Shown here one piece after another: positions 16,711 to 26,810 of a stretch of DNA of 39,031 bases (positions are counted from its first letter, which is position 1; every line of letters begins with the position of its first letter). The position numbers and the translations under genes are program-made. The stretch comes from Parasulfuritortus sp. (GTDB lineage Bacteria > Pseudomonadota > Gammaproteobacteria > Burkholderiales > Thiobacillaceae): the NCBI GenBank assembly GCA_031291185.1, contig JARLJM010000066.1, forward strand, positions 1-39,031. Reading direction: 5' to 3'. The notes beneath the pieces were generated by a model, which did no database searches, was not told the DNA's origin, and worked only from the letters and a program-made list of their open reading frames with translations.

Positions 16711-18744
16711 TCAGGCGTGCAGGTAATCGCTGCCGCGCGGCAGCCAGCGCTGCAGGTGGCGGCGGACCGCTTCCGGATCGTGCCTGAGCAGATGATCGGC
16801 GGCGTTGCGGGCCTGTTCCAGCAGGTCCTGATCGGTTTCAAGGTCGGCAAAGCGGAGCATCGGCAGGCCCGACTGGCGGGCGCCGAGAAATTCGCCCGGG
16901 CCGCGCAGGCGCAGGTCTTCGCGGGCGATCACGAAGCCATCGGTATGCTCCCGGATGATGTGCAGGCGTTGCCGGGCGGTGTCCGAAAGCGGATCGTAAT
17001 AGAGCAGCAGGCAGGTCGACTCCCGACTGCCGCGGCCGACCCGGCCACGTAGCTGGTGCAGCTGGGCCAGGCCCATGCGCTCGGCGTGTTCGATCACCAT
17101 CAGGCTGGCATTCGGTACGTCCACGCCGACCTCGATCACTGTGGTGGCGACCAGGATGTCCAGCTCGCCGGCCTTGAAGGCAGTCATCACGGCCCCCTTC
17201 TCACTTGATTTCATGCGGCCGTGGGCAAGGCCGATGCGCAGGCCGGGCAGGGCAGCGACCAACTCGGCATGGGCATCCATGGCGGCCTTCAGGTCGATCT
17301 TCTCGGATTCTTCGATCAGCGGGCAGACCCAGTAGGCCTGGGCGCCGTCGAGACAATAATCCTTCAGCCGGGCGATCACCTGGTCACGCTTGGCATTGCC
17401 CACGGTCCGGGTCGCGACCGGTGTCCGCCCCGGCGGCAGTTCGTCGATGACCGAGACATCGAGGTCGGCGAAATAGCTCATGGCCAGGCTGCGCGGGATG
17501 GGCGTGGCCGACATCATCAGGAGGTGAGGAAGGATATTGCCGTCGACGCCTTTTCCCCGCAGGGCCAGGCGCTGCTCGACACCGAACCGGTGCTGCTCGT
17601 CGACGATGGCGAGGGCCAGCGACTGGAAGGCGACCTCGTCCTGGAACAGGGCGTGGGTGCCGACGGCGACGGCGGCCTGACCGCTGGAGATTTCTGCCAT
17701 GGCTTCTTTTTTGACTTTTCCCTTCAGCGCGGCGGCCAGCCAGACCACGCGGATGCCCAGCGGCTCCAGCCATTCACGGAATTTCAGGTACAACTGCTCG
17801 GCCAGGATCTCGGTCGGAGCCATGACCGCCGCCTGGTGGCCGCTGCCCACGGCGCTCAGCGCGGCCAGGGCGGCGACGCAGGTCTTGCCGCTGCCGACGT
17901 CGCCCTGCAACAGACGGTGCATAGGATGAGATTTGCCGAGGTCGGCCCGGATTTCCTGCAGCACACGCCGCTGCGCAGAGGTCAGCGGAAAGGGCAGTCG
18001 GGCGGCGAAGCGGTCTGCCAGGCCTGAGTCGCTGGCCAGGACCGGTGCGATCTGGCGATTGCGTTCGCGGGTATGAAGCCGGAGCGACAACTGCTGGGTC
18101 AGCAGTTCGTCGAACTTGATCCGGCGCCAGGCAGGATGCTCGCGCGATTCGAGTGCCGTCAGGCTGTCCTCGGGCGTCGGCGCGTGGAGTCGGGTTACCG
18201 CCTCGTCGAAGGCGGGCAGCGCCAGGCGGACACGCAGCGACTCGGGCAGGGTGTCGCTCAGGTCGGCGTTGGCCAAGGTCGCGGCGACGGCTTTCTGGAT
18301 CCGGTTCTGGGACAGGCCGGCCACGGTCGGATAGATCGGGGTCAGCCGGTCCGGTAGCGGCGCGTTCGCGCCGACGACCCGCCAGCGCGGATGGACCATC
18401 TCGTCACCGAAGAAGCCGGGCCGCACTTCGCCGAACAGACGCAGCCGGACGCCGGGTTTCAGGCTGGCCTGCTGGCTTGGATAGAAATTCAGCATGCGAA
18501 GGTGGAACGGGGCATCCGAGCCTGTTTCGGTCAGGTTTGCCAGGAGTTGCCGCCGGGGCCGGAACACGACCTCGGCCTGGGTGACGATGCCCTCCACCAG
18601 CACCGGCAGGCCGGGGCGGGCGTCGCGCAGGCGGGTCAGACGGGTTTCATCCTCATAGCGCAACGGCAGGTGGAGGGTCAGTGCCTCGGCGCTGGCCAGC
18701 CCCAGTTTTTCGTGAACCGATGTGTCCTGGGCGGGCTTTGCCAT
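16711..18744 (-). CDS. recG: ATP-dependent DNA helicase RecG
   Basis: A 677-residue fork-reversal helicase. It has an N-terminal wedge/OB domain (about 60-160, TRLRDARPGLPVLVEGIV), Walker A GDVGSGKT, a DEQH box in IVDEQHRFGVEQRLAL, then MMSATPIPRSLAMSYFADLD, and the C-terminal helicase half with HGRMKSSEKGAVM, TTVIEVGVDVPNASLMVIEHAERMG (19-24 residues into the motif block) and QLRGRVGRGSR. It remodels stalled forks and Holliday junctions. It is slightly shorter than E. coli RecG at the N-terminus. It begins 16 bases after the c-di-GMP gene's stop. Confidence 0.95.
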   Translation of the reverse strand: MAKPAQDTSVHEKLGLASAEALTLHLPLRYEDETRLTRLRDARPGLPVLVEGIVTQAEVVFRPRRQLLANLTETGSDAPFHLRMLNFYPSQQASLKPGVRLRLFGEVRPGFFGDEMVHPRWRVVGANAPLPDRLTPIYPTVAGLSQNRIQKAVAATLANADLSDTLPESLRVRLALPAFDEAVTRLHAPTPEDSLTALESREHPAWRRIKFDELLTQQLSLRLHTRERNRQIAPVLASDSGLADRFAARLPFPLTSAQRRVLQEIRADLGKSHPMHRLLQGDVGSGKTCVAALAALSAVGSGHQAAVMAPTEILAEQLYLKFREWLEPLGIRVVWLAAALKGKVKKEAMAEISSGQAAVAVGTHALFQDEVAFQSLALAIVDEQHRFGVEQRLALRGKGVDGNILPHLLMMSATPIPRSLAMSYFADLDVSVIDELPPGRTPVATRTVGNAKRDQVIARLKDYCLDGAQAYWVCPLIEESEKIDLKAAMDAHAELVAALPGLRIGLAHGRMKSSEKGAVMTAFKAGELDILVATTVIEVGVDVPNASLMVIEHAERMGLAQLHQLRGRVGRGSRESTCLLLYYDPLSDTARQRLHIIREHTDGFVIAREDLRLRGPGEFLGARQSGLPMLRFADLETDQDLLEQARNAADHLLRHDPEAVRRHLQRWLPRGSDYLHA

Positions 18745-18760
18745 GGTGCTGCCGCCGAGG

Positions 18761-20890
18761 TCAGACCTTCTTCGCGACGACGGATTGCAGCTTGCCCAGC
18801 TTGTCGAGCATCTGGTCTTTCAGCGCCAGCAGGTCGTGCATGCATTGGCGGGCCTGCTCGTGTTGGCCTGCTTCGCGCAACCGGATAATGTCGGGGCCCA
18901 GTTTGTGGACATCCCGGTGGATGGCTTCGAGTTCCCGGAATTCGTCCAGGTGACCGTAGCGCACCAATCCATGACCGTAGTACCAGTGGCCGAAGCGGCA
19001 TTGATGATGGTCGGTGAGCTCGGCTTCGGAGAGCTGCAGGTTGCCGCCCTCCAGACTCATGGCGATCCGGTGCACCCATTTCAGGTGGTCGTATTGGGCG
19101 ACCAGCAGGGGAAAGTCGATCATTTCCCAATGGGCGTCGGCCCACAGCGCCCATTGCGGGTCGGGCCGGAAGCCGGCGACCCACTCCGGAATCTGCTCCG
19201 CAGGCATGGGCCGGGCAATGCCGTAACCCTGGACCAGATCGCAGCCCAGGCGCATGAGCAGGACGCCCTGTTCCGGCGTTTCAACCCCTTCGGCCACCAC
19301 GATCCGGCGGAAGGCCGAGGCCAGGCCGATGATGCCTTCGACCAGGGCGAGGTCGTCGCTGTCGTCGAGCACATCGCGGACGAAGGACTGGTCGATCTTG
19401 ATGGTGCCGGCCGGAATCTCCTTCAGGTAGGTGAGCGAGGCATAGCCGGTGCCGAAATCGTCCAGGCTGAAGTGGATGCCCAGCGCTTCGCAATCCTTGA
19501 TCACCTTCTGGACGTGTGCGGTATTGGTGATGGCCGAGGATTCGAGAATCTCGAATTCCAGCGTGCCGCGCGGCAGGTCCGGGAAATCGCTCAGGCAGCA
19601 CTGTACGCATTCGGCAAAGTCCTCGCGCAGAAGCTGGCGGGCGGCGATGTTCACGCTGACGTTCAGGTTGATACCGTGTTCCCGCCACTGCATGACTTGC
19701 GTCAGTGCCCGGCGGGTCACCCATTTGCCGATATCGAGGATCAGTTCGTCGTGCTCGGCCTGGGGCAGGAACTCGCCCGGCATGACCAGGCCGCGGTCCG
19801 GGTGATTCCAGCGTAGCAGGGCCTCCACACCGATGACCTTGCCATTGCGCAGGTTCACCTTGGGTTGGTAATGCAGCGTCAGCTCATCATTGGCCAGGGC
19901 CAGTTTGAGACGTTCCAGTAGTTGCCGGCGGGTGTGGGCCTGCTGGTCCTGCTCGGCGTCGAACAGGTGATAGCTGTTGCGGCCGTATTCCTTGGCCTGG
20001 TACATGGCCTGGTCGGCATGGCGAATCAGGGTTTCCGCATCGACCGCATCGAACGGAAACACGGTGACGCCCAGGCTGGCGGTGACCGTGATCTCGCGAC
20101 CGTCGATCTCGCAGGGCAGTGCAGTCAACTGGAGGATGCGGTTGGTGATGTTTTCCAGGGTGTCCATGTTGGGCAGCCCGGTGACGATCATGACAAACTC
20201 GTCGCCACCCACCCGCGCCACCGTGTCGCCAGGCCGGCTGGCCGTGCGGGTGACGTCGGCGCGGGCCACGGTATCGCCCGCCCGCAGGGCCCGGCTGAGC
20301 CGCTGCGATATCTTGCGCAACAGGCGGTCACCCACCAGATGTCCATAGCTGTTGTTGACCGTCTTGAAATTGTCCAGGTCCATCAGCATGACTGCGACCA
20401 GCAGGTTGCTGCGCTTGGTTTGGGCAATGGTCTGCTGAAGCCGGTCGATGAGCAGCAGGCGATTGGGCAGCCGGGTCAGCGTGTCGATGTGGGCCAGGTC
20501 AGGGTGTTCCCCATTCTCGGCGCTGTGGGCGCTGGAGAAGGAAAATACGCAGGCGTCATCGGCCGGGTCGTCGGATCGTATGGTGGTGGCGTTGAGCGAC
20601 ATCTGCCTCTTTTCGCCAGTCTTGCCGGCGCCGTGCAGCTTCCCGCTCCATTGGCCCCGGGTCCGGACGATCTGGCAGATTTCGGTCAGCGATGCCTCGT
20701 CATCGTGGGCAATCGGCCGGAGGATGTCGATATGGCGACCGATCGTTTCATCTTCCGTGAACCCGGTCAGTTCCGTAAAAACACGGTTGATCTGGCGGAT
20801 ATGAAAATCCGCGTCGGTAATCAGGATGGCATCGTGGCTGCATTGCAGCAGGCCTGCCAGGAGCGGGGTTGGTTGAGCGGGTGGAGCCAA
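18761..20890 (-). CDS. PAS-GGDEF-EAL-CZB cyclic-di-GMP enzyme
   Basis: A 709-residue cytoplasmic protein with no membrane helix. It has a PAS domain (about 10-115), GGDEF (about 130-310, motif GGDEF at 228-232), EAL (about 323-580, EAL at 356-358, with DDFGTGYASL) and a C-terminal CZB zinc-binding domain (about 595-690). The likely ligands are H607, C631, H658 and H662 in CRFGHWYY and HRDVH. Both catalytic motifs look intact, so synthesis and breakdown of c-di-GMP are possible. Sixteen extra residues before GGDEF duplicate the inhibitory RxxD site (R203-D206 and R219-D222). The only available start is TTG 20890, with an in-frame stop just upstream and no clear ribosome site, so N-terminal loss is possible. 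It lies between ridA and recG. Confidence 0.9.
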   Translation of the reverse strand: MAPPAQPTPLLAGLLQCSHDAILITDADFHIRQINRVFTELTGFTEDETIGRHIDILRPIAHDDEASLTEICQIVRTRGQWSGKLHGAGKTGEKRQMSLNATTIRSDDPADDACVFSFSSAHSAENGEHPDLAHIDTLTRLPNRLLLIDRLQQTIAQTKRSNLLVAVMLMDLDNFKTVNNSYGHLVGDRLLRKISQRLSRALRAGDTVARADVTRTASRPGDTVARVGGDEFVMIVTGLPNMDTLENITNRILQLTALPCEIDGREITVTASLGVTVFPFDAVDAETLIRHADQAMYQAKEYGRNSYHLFDAEQDQQAHTRRQLLERLKLALANDELTLHYQPKVNLRNGKVIGVEALLRWNHPDRGLVMPGEFLPQAEHDELILDIGKWVTRRALTQVMQWREHGINLNVSVNIAARQLLREDFAECVQCCLSDFPDLPRGTLEFEILESSAITNTAHVQKVIKDCEALGIHFSLDDFGTGYASLTYLKEIPAGTIKIDQSFVRDVLDDSDDLALVEGIIGLASAFRRIVVAEGVETPEQGVLLMRLGCDLVQGYGIARPMPAEQIPEWVAGFRPDPQWALWADAHWEMIDFPLLVAQYDHLKWVHRIAMSLEGGNLQLSEAELTDHHQCRFGHWYYGHGLVRYGHLDEFRELEAIHRDVHKLGPDIIRLREAGQHEQARQCMHDLLALKDQMLDKLGKLQSVVAKKV

Positions 20891-20937
20891 GGTAACCGAT
20901 TAGTCCAGTAGTTCAGTGTGGGTTAAACCGAGTCTGC

Positions 20938-21318
20938 CTAGTTTAGTTCCAGGATGCCATCGGCCTCGACCAGCGCGTTGCGCGGCAGGCTGGCCACGCC
21001 CACCGCGGCGCGGGCGGGATAGGGTTGGCTGAAGTACTGGGCCATGATCTCGTTGACCTTGGCGAAGTGGCCCAGGTCGGTCAGGAATACGTTGAGCTTG
21101 GCCATGTCGGTCAGGCTGCCGCCGGCGGCTTCGGCCACGGCCCTGAGATTCTGGAACACGCGGTGGATCTGGGCTTCGATGCCTTCAGCCATCTGCATGG
21201 AGGCCGGGTCCAGGCCGATCTGCCCGGAGAGATAAACGGTGGTGCCGACCTTGACGGCCTGGGAGTAGGTGCCGATGGCTTGCGGGGCTTCGGCGGTGGA
21301 GATGATCTGTCTGCCCAT
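20938..21318 (-). CDS. ridA: RidA-family enamine/imine deaminase
   Basis: A 126-residue YjgF/YER057c/UK114 protein. It has the family N-terminus [19 protein letters not shown], the central [11 protein letters not shown], and the substrate-binding arginine in [14 protein letters not shown], ending [13 protein letters not shown]. RidA hydrolyses reactive enamines made by PLP enzymes such as threonine dehydratase and protects other PLP enzymes. ATG 21318 has AAGGAAAG just upstream; reading further upstream would give a spurious extension opposite spoT. It follows spoT after 8 bases. Confidence 0.93.
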   Translation of the reverse strand: MGRQIISTAEAPQAIGTYSQAVKVGTTVYLSGQIGLDPASMQMAEGIEAQIHRVFQNLRAVAEAAGGSLTDMAKLNVFLTDLGHFAKVNEIMAQYFSQPYPARAAVGVASLPRNALVEADGILELN

Positions 21319-21326
21319 GTCTTTCC

Positions 21327-23528
21327 TTAGATGATGTTGGCGGTACGGCCCATATGGCCGCCTTTCATTCGGGTGATCCGGGTGACTTCCGGCAGGGTGC
21401 GCAGGGCGCGCATCAGGCGGGACAGGTGGACCCGGTTCTGGACCTGGACCGTGAAGTACAGGTGGGTGTATTTGCCGCTTTCCTCTTCCATGTGCACATC
21501 GTCGATGTTGGAGCCTTCGGCGGAGATGGCGGAGGCGACCTTGGCCAGTACGCCGCGGTTGTTGGCGACGGTGATGCGGACGCTGACGTCGAAGGTCTTG
21601 TCCAGGTCCTGTTCCCATTCCACGTCTACCCACTTGTCGGGGTCCTCGCGGTAATGCTTCACCTGCGGGCAGTCGTGGGTGTGGATGATCAGCCCCTGTT
21701 CCTTCTTGATCTGGCCGATGATCGGATCGCCCGGGATCGGCCGGCAGCACTTGGCCAGGCGCACCGCCACGCCCTCCGAGCCGCGGATCAGCAGCGGACC
21801 AGTGGCGCGTTGCATGTCCTCACCTTCCTTGGCGAGCAGTTGGCGGGCCACCATCATGCCCAGCTTCTTGCCCAGCCCGATTTCGACCAGGATGTCACCC
21901 CGGCTGCGGTTGTTGAGCTTGGTCAGCTGCTCCCAGCGACTTTCGTCAACCTCTGACGGGTCCACGCCCAGGCCGCGCAGGGACTGGTTGAGCAACTGCT
22001 GGCCGAGCATCTCGGACTCGTGCTGGTGGACGTGCTTGAGGGCGCTGCGGATGTGGGCGCGGGCCTTGCCGGTCACCGCGAAGTGAATCCAGGCCGGATT
22101 GGGACGGGCCGATTCGCTGGTGATGATCTCGACCCGGTCGCCGTTCTTCAAGGGCGTGGACAGCGGCATGTAATCGCCGTTGATCCTTGCCGCAACGCAG
22201 TGGTTGCCGATGTCGGTATGGACGTTGTAGGCGAAATCGATCGCCGTCGCCTCGCGCGGCATGGCCATGATCTTGCCCTTGGGCGTGAATACGTAGACCT
22301 CGTCCGGGAACAGGTCGACCTTGATGTGTTCCAGGAATTCGACCGAATCCCGGCTGTCGGCCTGGATGTCGAGCAGGCTCTGCAGCCACTGGTGGGTCAT
22401 GCGCTGGGCCTCGGTCAGTTCGGCGCTGCCGGACTTGTACAGCCAGTGGGAAGCCACGCCTTCCTCAGCCAGTCGGTTCATCTCCCCGGTGCGGATCTGC
22501 ACTTCGACCGGGGTGCCGAACGGCCCGAACAGTGTGGAGTGCAGCGACTGGTAGCCGTTGCCCTTGGGGATCGCGATGTAATCCTTGATCTTGCCCGGGA
22601 TGGGCTTGTACAGGCTGTGCAGGGCGCCCAGGGCCAGATAGCAGGTGGGCACATCCTCGACCACGACCCGGAAGCCGTAGATGTCGAACACCTCGGTGAA
22701 GGCAAGATGCTTTTCCTGCATCTTGCGGTAGATGCTGTACAGGTGCTTTTCCCGGCCATAGACCTCGGCCTGGATGTTGCTGCTCTCCAGCTTGGCGCGG
22801 ATGGCCTGATTGATCTTCTCGACCACCTCGCGGCGGTCCACTCGGGAGGCGGCGATTGCCTTTTCCAGTACCCGGTAGCGGGTCGGATACATATGCTGGA
22901 AGGCCAGTTCCTGCAATTCGTGGAACACAAGGTTGAGCCCCAGCCGGTTGGCGATGGGGGCGTAGATGTCCAGCGTTTCCTGGGCGATGCGCTGGCGCTG
23001 CTCCAGGCTCATGTGCTCCAGGGTCTGCATGTTGTGCCAGCGGTCGGCGAGCTTGATCAGGATGACCCGCACGTCGCGCGCCATGGCCAGCAGCATCTTG
23101 CGGAAATTCTCCGCCTGCGCGTGCTTCTTGCTCTCGAACTGGAGCTGGTCCAGCTTGGTGACGCCGTCCACCAGATCGGCAATGGCCTCGCCGAAATTGG
23201 CCCGGATGTCGTCGCGACTGACCCCGGTGTCCTCGACCACATCGTGCAGCAGGGCGGCGGCCAGGGTCTGCACGTCCATGCGCCAGCCGGCCAGGGTTTC
23301 GGCCACCGCCAGCGGATGGGTGATATAAGGCTCGCCGCCCTTGCGGAACTGGCCCTCATGGGCGTGCGCGCTGAAGGCCAGCGCCTTGGCCAGAATGTCG
23401 GCCTCTTCCGGCTTCAGATAGGGGGCGATGATGGCGGCATCATCCGTGGTCGGTGTGCCGGTCGGGGAGGCGTCCCGTGCCTTGGCGTGCACGGGATGGG
23501 AATGGGGAGCCTGGGCCTGTGATGTCAT
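21327..23528 (-). CDS. spoT: Bifunctional (p)ppGpp synthetase/hydrolase
   Basis: A 733-residue RelA/SpoT homologue. It has an HD hydrolase domain (HDVVEDT, HD at 95-96, preceded by [18 protein letters not shown]), a synthetase domain with [16 protein letters not shown] and [12 protein letters not shown], a TGS domain ([21 protein letters not shown]), a helical/zinc-finger-like region ([18 protein letters not shown]) and a C-terminal ACT domain ([20 protein letters not shown]). The intact HD motif shows that it should both make and degrade ppGpp. It follows rpoZ after 22 bases. The ribosome site is weak. Confidence 0.95.
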   Translation of the reverse strand: MTSQAQAPHSHPVHAKARDASPTGTPTTDDAAIIAPYLKPEEADILAKALAFSAHAHEGQFRKGGEPYITHPLAVAETLAGWRMDVQTLAAALLHDVVEDTGVSRDDIRANFGEAIADLVDGVTKLDQLQFESKKHAQAENFRKMLLAMARDVRVILIKLADRWHNMQTLEHMSLEQRQRIAQETLDIYAPIANRLGLNLVFHELQELAFQHMYPTRYRVLEKAIAASRVDRREVVEKINQAIRAKLESSNIQAEVYGREKHLYSIYRKMQEKHLAFTEVFDIYGFRVVVEDVPTCYLALGALHSLYKPIPGKIKDYIAIPKGNGYQSLHSTLFGPFGTPVEVQIRTGEMNRLAEEGVASHWLYKSGSAELTEAQRMTHQWLQSLLDIQADSRDSVEFLEHIKVDLFPDEVYVFTPKGKIMAMPREATAIDFAYNVHTDIGNHCVAARINGDYMPLSTPLKNGDRVEIITSESARPNPAWIHFAVTGKARAHIRSALKHVHQHESEMLGQQLLNQSLRGLGVDPSEVDESRWEQLTKLNNRSRGDILVEIGLGKKLGMMVARQLLAKEGEDMQRATGPLLIRGSEGVAVRLAKCCRPIPGDPIIGQIKKEQGLIIHTHDCPQVKHYREDPDKWVDVEWEQDLDKTFDVSVRITVANNRGVLAKVASAISAEGSNIDDVHMEEESGKYTHLYFTVQVQNRVHLSRLMRALRTLPEVTRITRMKGGHMGRTANII

Positions 23529-23550
23529 GGCACGGTCCAGGTCCGGCGTG

Positions 23551-23757
23551 TCAGGTGTGGGACTTCACCAGGATTTCGGCGCCAACCAGGCCTTCGGCAA
23601 TCTCGCGCAGGGCGAGGACGGCCGGCTTGTCCTTGTCGGCTTCGACCTTGGGCGTGGCGCCGACGGAAATCTGCCGGGCGCGGGTGGCGGCAGCCAGGGT
23701 CATTTCGAAACGGTTGGGAATGTACTTGATGCAGTCATCGACAGTGACGCGGGCCAT
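23551..23757 (-). CDS. rpoZ: RNA polymerase omega subunit
   Basis: A 68-residue protein with the omega signature [20 protein letters not shown] and RARQISVG, then [16 protein letters not shown]. Omega helps assemble RNA polymerase and forms part of a ppGpp site, which fits its place directly before spoT. The ATG has GGAGAAG eight to fourteen bases upstream. The length is normal for beta-proteobacteria. Confidence 0.95.
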   Translation of the reverse strand: MARVTVDDCIKYIPNRFEMTLAAATRARQISVGATPKVEADKDKPAVLALREIAEGLVGAEILVKSHT

Positions 23758-23796
23758 GTGAACTTCTCCAGAAATAGATATTACAGATCGGAGTCG

Positions 23797-23826
23797 ATTT
23801 TATCCTGTAATGGGCCGGAGCGTCAG
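23797..23826 (-). promoter_or_regulatory. Possible sigma-70 promoter of the rpoZ-spoT block
   Basis: On the minus strand, CTGACG (23821-23826) and TAAAAT (23797-23802) are separated by 18 bases, about 40 bases before rpoZ. The match to consensus is moderate. Confidence 0.3.
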
Positions 23827-24422
23827 GTTAACGACGCCTGGTCATCCGAATACCGTTTCCGAATCTGTTCCAGTTCGGCCCGGTACCGTTCCGCGTCGCC
23901 GTAATCGAAGAAGCGGGCATACCGATCATGGGAGTTGGCCACGCCCCGTGCATGCTTGATCGGGCACCAGAACTGCTCGGTGCGGGCGACAACCTCGCGG
24001 GCATAGGACATCAGCCCGTTGCCGTAGGAGCAATACAGGCAGTTCATCCGTTCGATCCAGTTCAGGTAGGACAGCAAGTGGCGGTCGTAAACGAAATGGT
24101 CGGTCCGCCTGACCTTGGGGATCTTGTAGACGGTGAAGCAGATGGCCTGGTAGACGGTGACGGTCAGGTCCAGCAGCAGCATGGGAAATACGGCGCCGTA
24201 GATCACCGGGGCGGTCAGGATGAACAGGAACGGGGCCTCGGCCAGATAGCGCAGGCTGCCTTTGCGCAGCCTGTGGTGCAAGGCCAGCATGTCCTGTTCG
24301 AAGCGGGCCCGGCGATTTTCCAGGTGGTAGCGGAACTCGCCCCGTTTCTGTTCCAGGTCGGCTTCCAGTTCTGCCTGAAGCTCATGGATTCTCGACATCA
24401 ATTCGTCGATCTTTGGATTCAT
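23823..24422 (-). CDS. Unrecognised membrane protein with coiled coil and clustered cysteines
   Basis: I do not recognise this 199-residue protein. Residues 5-55 are charged and heptad-like (ELMSRIHELQAELEADLEQK), suggesting a coiled coil. Two hydrophobic segments follow (about 64-82 and 84-100). The C-terminal part has NCLYCSYGNG (C128, C131) and FWCPIKHARG (C153), a CxxC...CxxxH-like set that could bind metal or a cofactor. ATG 24422 is chosen over 24449 because an AAAGG is upstream and the longer form has no ribosome site. It is divergent from the SDR gene. Function is unknown. Confidence 0.7.
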   Translation of the reverse strand: MNPKIDELMSRIHELQAELEADLEQKRGEFRYHLENRRARFEQDMLALHHRLRKGSLRYLAEAPFLFILTAPVIYGAVFPMLLLDLTVTVYQAICFTVYKIPKVRRTDHFVYDRHLLSYLNWIERMNCLYCSYGNGLMSYAREVVARTEQFWCPIKHARGVANSHDRYARFFDYGDAERYRAELEQIRKRYSDDQASLT

Positions 24423-24505
24423 GGCGCGCTGCCTTTGACCTGTAAGCATTGGATTAGGAGGTAGACGACTGGTCGCGTCAAGCCGATTCAGGTAGGGTGC
24501 CGGCC

Positions 24506-25357
24506 ATGAATCAGAACCCAGGAAGCGTACTCATCACCGGTTGTTCGACCGGCATTGGTCACACCGTGGCGCATGGCCTCAAGACGCGTGGCTGGCGGGT
24601 GCTGGCCACCGCGCGCAAGCCGGAGGATGTCGAACGGTTGAACGGCGAAGGGCTGGAGAGCCTGGTCCTGGACCTGAACGATTCCGCGTCCATCCGCGCC
24701 GCCTGCGCCGAGATTCTGGCCAGGACAGGTGGCCGGCTCGACGCCCTGTTCAACAACGGCGGCTACGGCCAGGTTGGCGCGGTGGAAGACCTGACGCGCG
24801 ATGCCCTGCGCGAGCAGTTCGAGACCAATCTGTTCGGCTGGATCGAGCTGACCAATCTGGTCATCCCGGTCATGCGTAAACAGGGGCACGGGCGGATCGT
24901 CATGAACAGCTCGGTGCTGGGCTATGCCGCCTTTCCTTACCGGGGCGCCTACAACGCGGTCAAGTTCGCGGTCGAGGGCATCACCGATACCCTGCGCCTG
25001 GAACTGGCCGGCACCGGCATCGAGGTCAGCCTGGTGGAACCGGGGCCGATCGTGTCCCGCTTTCGGGAGAACTGCCTGCCGCCGTTCATGAAGCACATCG
25101 ACTGGCAGAACAGCGTGCACCGGGAACAGTACGAAGGTCAGTTGGCGAGGCTCAATACCCCCGGTCCTGCTGCGCCCTTTACCCTGCCGCCCGAGGCGGT
25201 GCTGGCGAAAGTGATCCATGCGCTGGAAAGCCGCCGGCCCCGTGCGCGATATCCGGTCACCGTGCCGTCGGTGCTTTTCGCCTGGCTGAAACGGCTTTTG
25301 CCGGTGCGGGCCATGGACCGGGTGCTGATCCGCGCCTCGGGCGGAGGAAAACGGTAG
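24506..25357 (+). CDS. SDR-family short-chain dehydrogenase
   Basis: A 283-residue classical short-chain dehydrogenase/reductase. The Rossmann motif TGCSTGIG is at 11-18, NNGG (in LFNNGGYG) replaces the more common NNAG, a catalytic serine lies in VMNSSVLGY, and YNAVK gives the catalytic Tyr and Lys. [10 protein letters not shown] follows. The basic C-terminal region ([18 protein letters not shown]) could touch the membrane. The substrate is unknown. ATG 24506 has GGTAGGG upstream; GTG 24497 is possible. It is divergent from the cysteine-cluster protein. Confidence 0.9.
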   Translation: MNQNPGSVLITGCSTGIGHTVAHGLKTRGWRVLATARKPEDVERLNGEGLESLVLDLNDSASIRAACAEILARTGGRLDALFNNGGYGQVGAVEDLTRDALREQFETNLFGWIELTNLVIPVMRKQGHGRIVMNSSVLGYAAFPYRGAYNAVKFAVEGITDTLRLELAGTGIEVSLVEPGPIVSRFRENCLPPFMKHIDWQNSVHREQYEGQLARLNTPGPAAPFTLPPEAVLAKVIHALESRRPRARYPVTVPSVLFAWLKRLLPVRAMDRVLIRASGGGKR

Positions 25358-25410
25358 TAGAATTAGGCCAAAATCAGTCTGCCCACACGCCTCACTATCA
25401 TTTCCTTTTA

Positions 25411-26157
25411 ATGCGCATCCTGCTCAGCAACGACGACGGTTATTTTGCCCCCGGTCTGGCCGCCCTGGCCGCTGCATTGACCGAAGCGGGCCACCAGATC
25501 ACCGTGGTGGCGCCGGAACGCGACCGTAGCGGGGCCAGCAACTCGCTGACCCTGGACCGGCCGCTGATGGTGCGCCACGCGCCGTCCGGCTTTCAGTACG
25601 TCAATGGCACGCCGACCGATTGTGTCCACCTGGCGGTGACTGGCCTGTTGCCCGAATTGCCGGAGATGGTGATCTCGGGCATCAACCATGGCGCCAACAT
25701 GGGCGACGACACGGTCTATTCCGGTACCGTGGCGGCCGCGACCGAAGGCTTCCTGCTTGGTATCCCGTCCATTGCGGTATCCCTGGTGAGCAGCGGCCAG
25801 GACCGCTTTGACACGGCTGCTGCCGTGGTGGTCGATCTGGTCAGGCGTTTCGCGGCGCAACCCTTCCAGCAACCGATGCTGCTCAACGTGAATGTGCCGG
25901 ATGTGCCGCACGAGGTCGTTGCCGGTATCGAAGTGACCCGGCTGGGCCGTCGCCACAAGGCGCAGGACACGGTGAAGACCGTCAACCCGCGCAACCAGAC
26001 CATGTACTGGGTGGGGGCCGCCGGCACCGCGCAGGACGCCGGTCCGGGCACCGATTTCCAGGCCGTAAGTCACAATCGCGTCTCGGTCACGCCCCTGCAA
26101 ATCGATCTGACCCACTATCCGCAGATGGCGGCGGTGGGCGACTGGCTGGGTAAATGA
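25411..26157 (+). CDS. surE: 5'/3'-nucleotidase SurE
   Basis: A 248-residue phosphatase acting on nucleoside monophosphates. The metal site NDDG with D8 and D9 ([16 protein letters not shown]), [10 protein letters not shown], and the [12 protein letters not shown] block are intact. No Shine-Dalgarno-like sequence precedes ATG 25411 (the upstream bases are TTTCCTTTTA), so translation may be inefficient or leaderless-like. The stop overlaps the pcm start (ATGA). The surE-pcm-nlpD-rpoS order is the classical stress-survival string. Confidence 0.95.
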   Translation: MRILLSNDDGYFAPGLAALAAALTEAGHQITVVAPERDRSGASNSLTLDRPLMVRHAPSGFQYVNGTPTDCVHLAVTGLLPELPEMVISGINHGANMGDDTVYSGTVAAATEGFLLGIPSIAVSLVSSGQDRFDTAAAVVVDLVRRFAAQPFQQPMLLNVNVPDVPHEVVAGIEVTRLGRRHKAQDTVKTVNPRNQTMYWVGAAGTAQDAGPGTDFQAVSHNRVSVTPLQIDLTHYPQMAAVGDWLGK

Positions 26158-26810
26158 ATCAGCACAGCGGCATCGGCATGACCTCGCAGCGCACCCGTGT
26201 GCGCATGGTCGACCGGCTCAAGGAGCAGGGCATCAAGAGCCCGCTGGTGCTCGACGCCATGGCCAATGTGCCGCGTCACCTGTTTCTGGAAGAAGGCCTG
26301 CAGCATCGGGCCTACGAGGACACGCCGCTGCCCATCGGCGAAGGCCAGACCATCTCCAGCCCCTATATCGTGGCGCAGTCCTGCGAGCTGGCCTGTCAGG
26401 GCAAGCCCATGGAAATCGTCCTCGAGATCGGTGGCGGTTGCGGCTATCAGGCCGCGGTGTTGGCCCGGCTGGCGAAGAAGGTGGTGAGCGTGGAGCGCAT
26501 CGCCAAGCTGGTCGGCAAATCCCGTCATACCCTGCGCGAACTGCGCATCAACAATGTCCTGATCAAGAATGCCGACGGCACCCTGGGCTATCCGGCCGGT
26601 GCGCCCTATGACGCCATCGTGGTGGCGGCGGCCATGCCCTTCATTCCCGAGGAACTCAAGGCCCAGCTGAAACCGGGTGGCCGGCTGGTGGCACCGGTGG
26701 GTCGGGGCGAAGTGCAGCACCTGATGGTGGTCGAGGCCCGGGAGAAAGGTTATTCCGAACGCGATATGGAAGCGGTCAAGTTCGTGCCGCTGCTGCCGGG
26801 CGTGGCTTGA
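26154..26810 (+). CDS. pcm: Protein-L-isoaspartate O-methyltransferase
   Basis: A 218-residue SAM-dependent enzyme that repairs isoaspartyl residues in aged proteins. It has the family opening [47 protein letters not shown] and the SAM-binding [18 protein letters not shown] (a variant of the usual VLEIGTGSGYQ). The C-terminal [11 protein letters not shown] also fits. The start overlaps surE by four bases, and the stop shares one base with the nlpD start (TGATG). Confidence 0.95.
   Translation: MNQHSGIGMTSQRTRVRMVDRLKEQGIKSPLVLDAMANVPRHLFLEEGLQHRAYEDTPLPIGEGQTISSPYIVAQSCELACQGKPMEIVLEIGGGCGYQAAVLARLAKKVVSVERIAKLVGKSRHTLRELRINNVLIKNADGTLGYPAGAPYDAIVVAAAMPFIPEELKAQLKPGGRLVAPVGRGEVQHLMVVEAREKGYSERDMEAVKFVPLLPGVA

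Noticed and set aside
22020..23522. Long open frame (500 codons) on the plus strand opposite spoT
   Set aside because: It is antisense to a complete, well-matched RelA/SpoT gene; its translation is low-complexity and matches no family. High GC gives long antisense frames.
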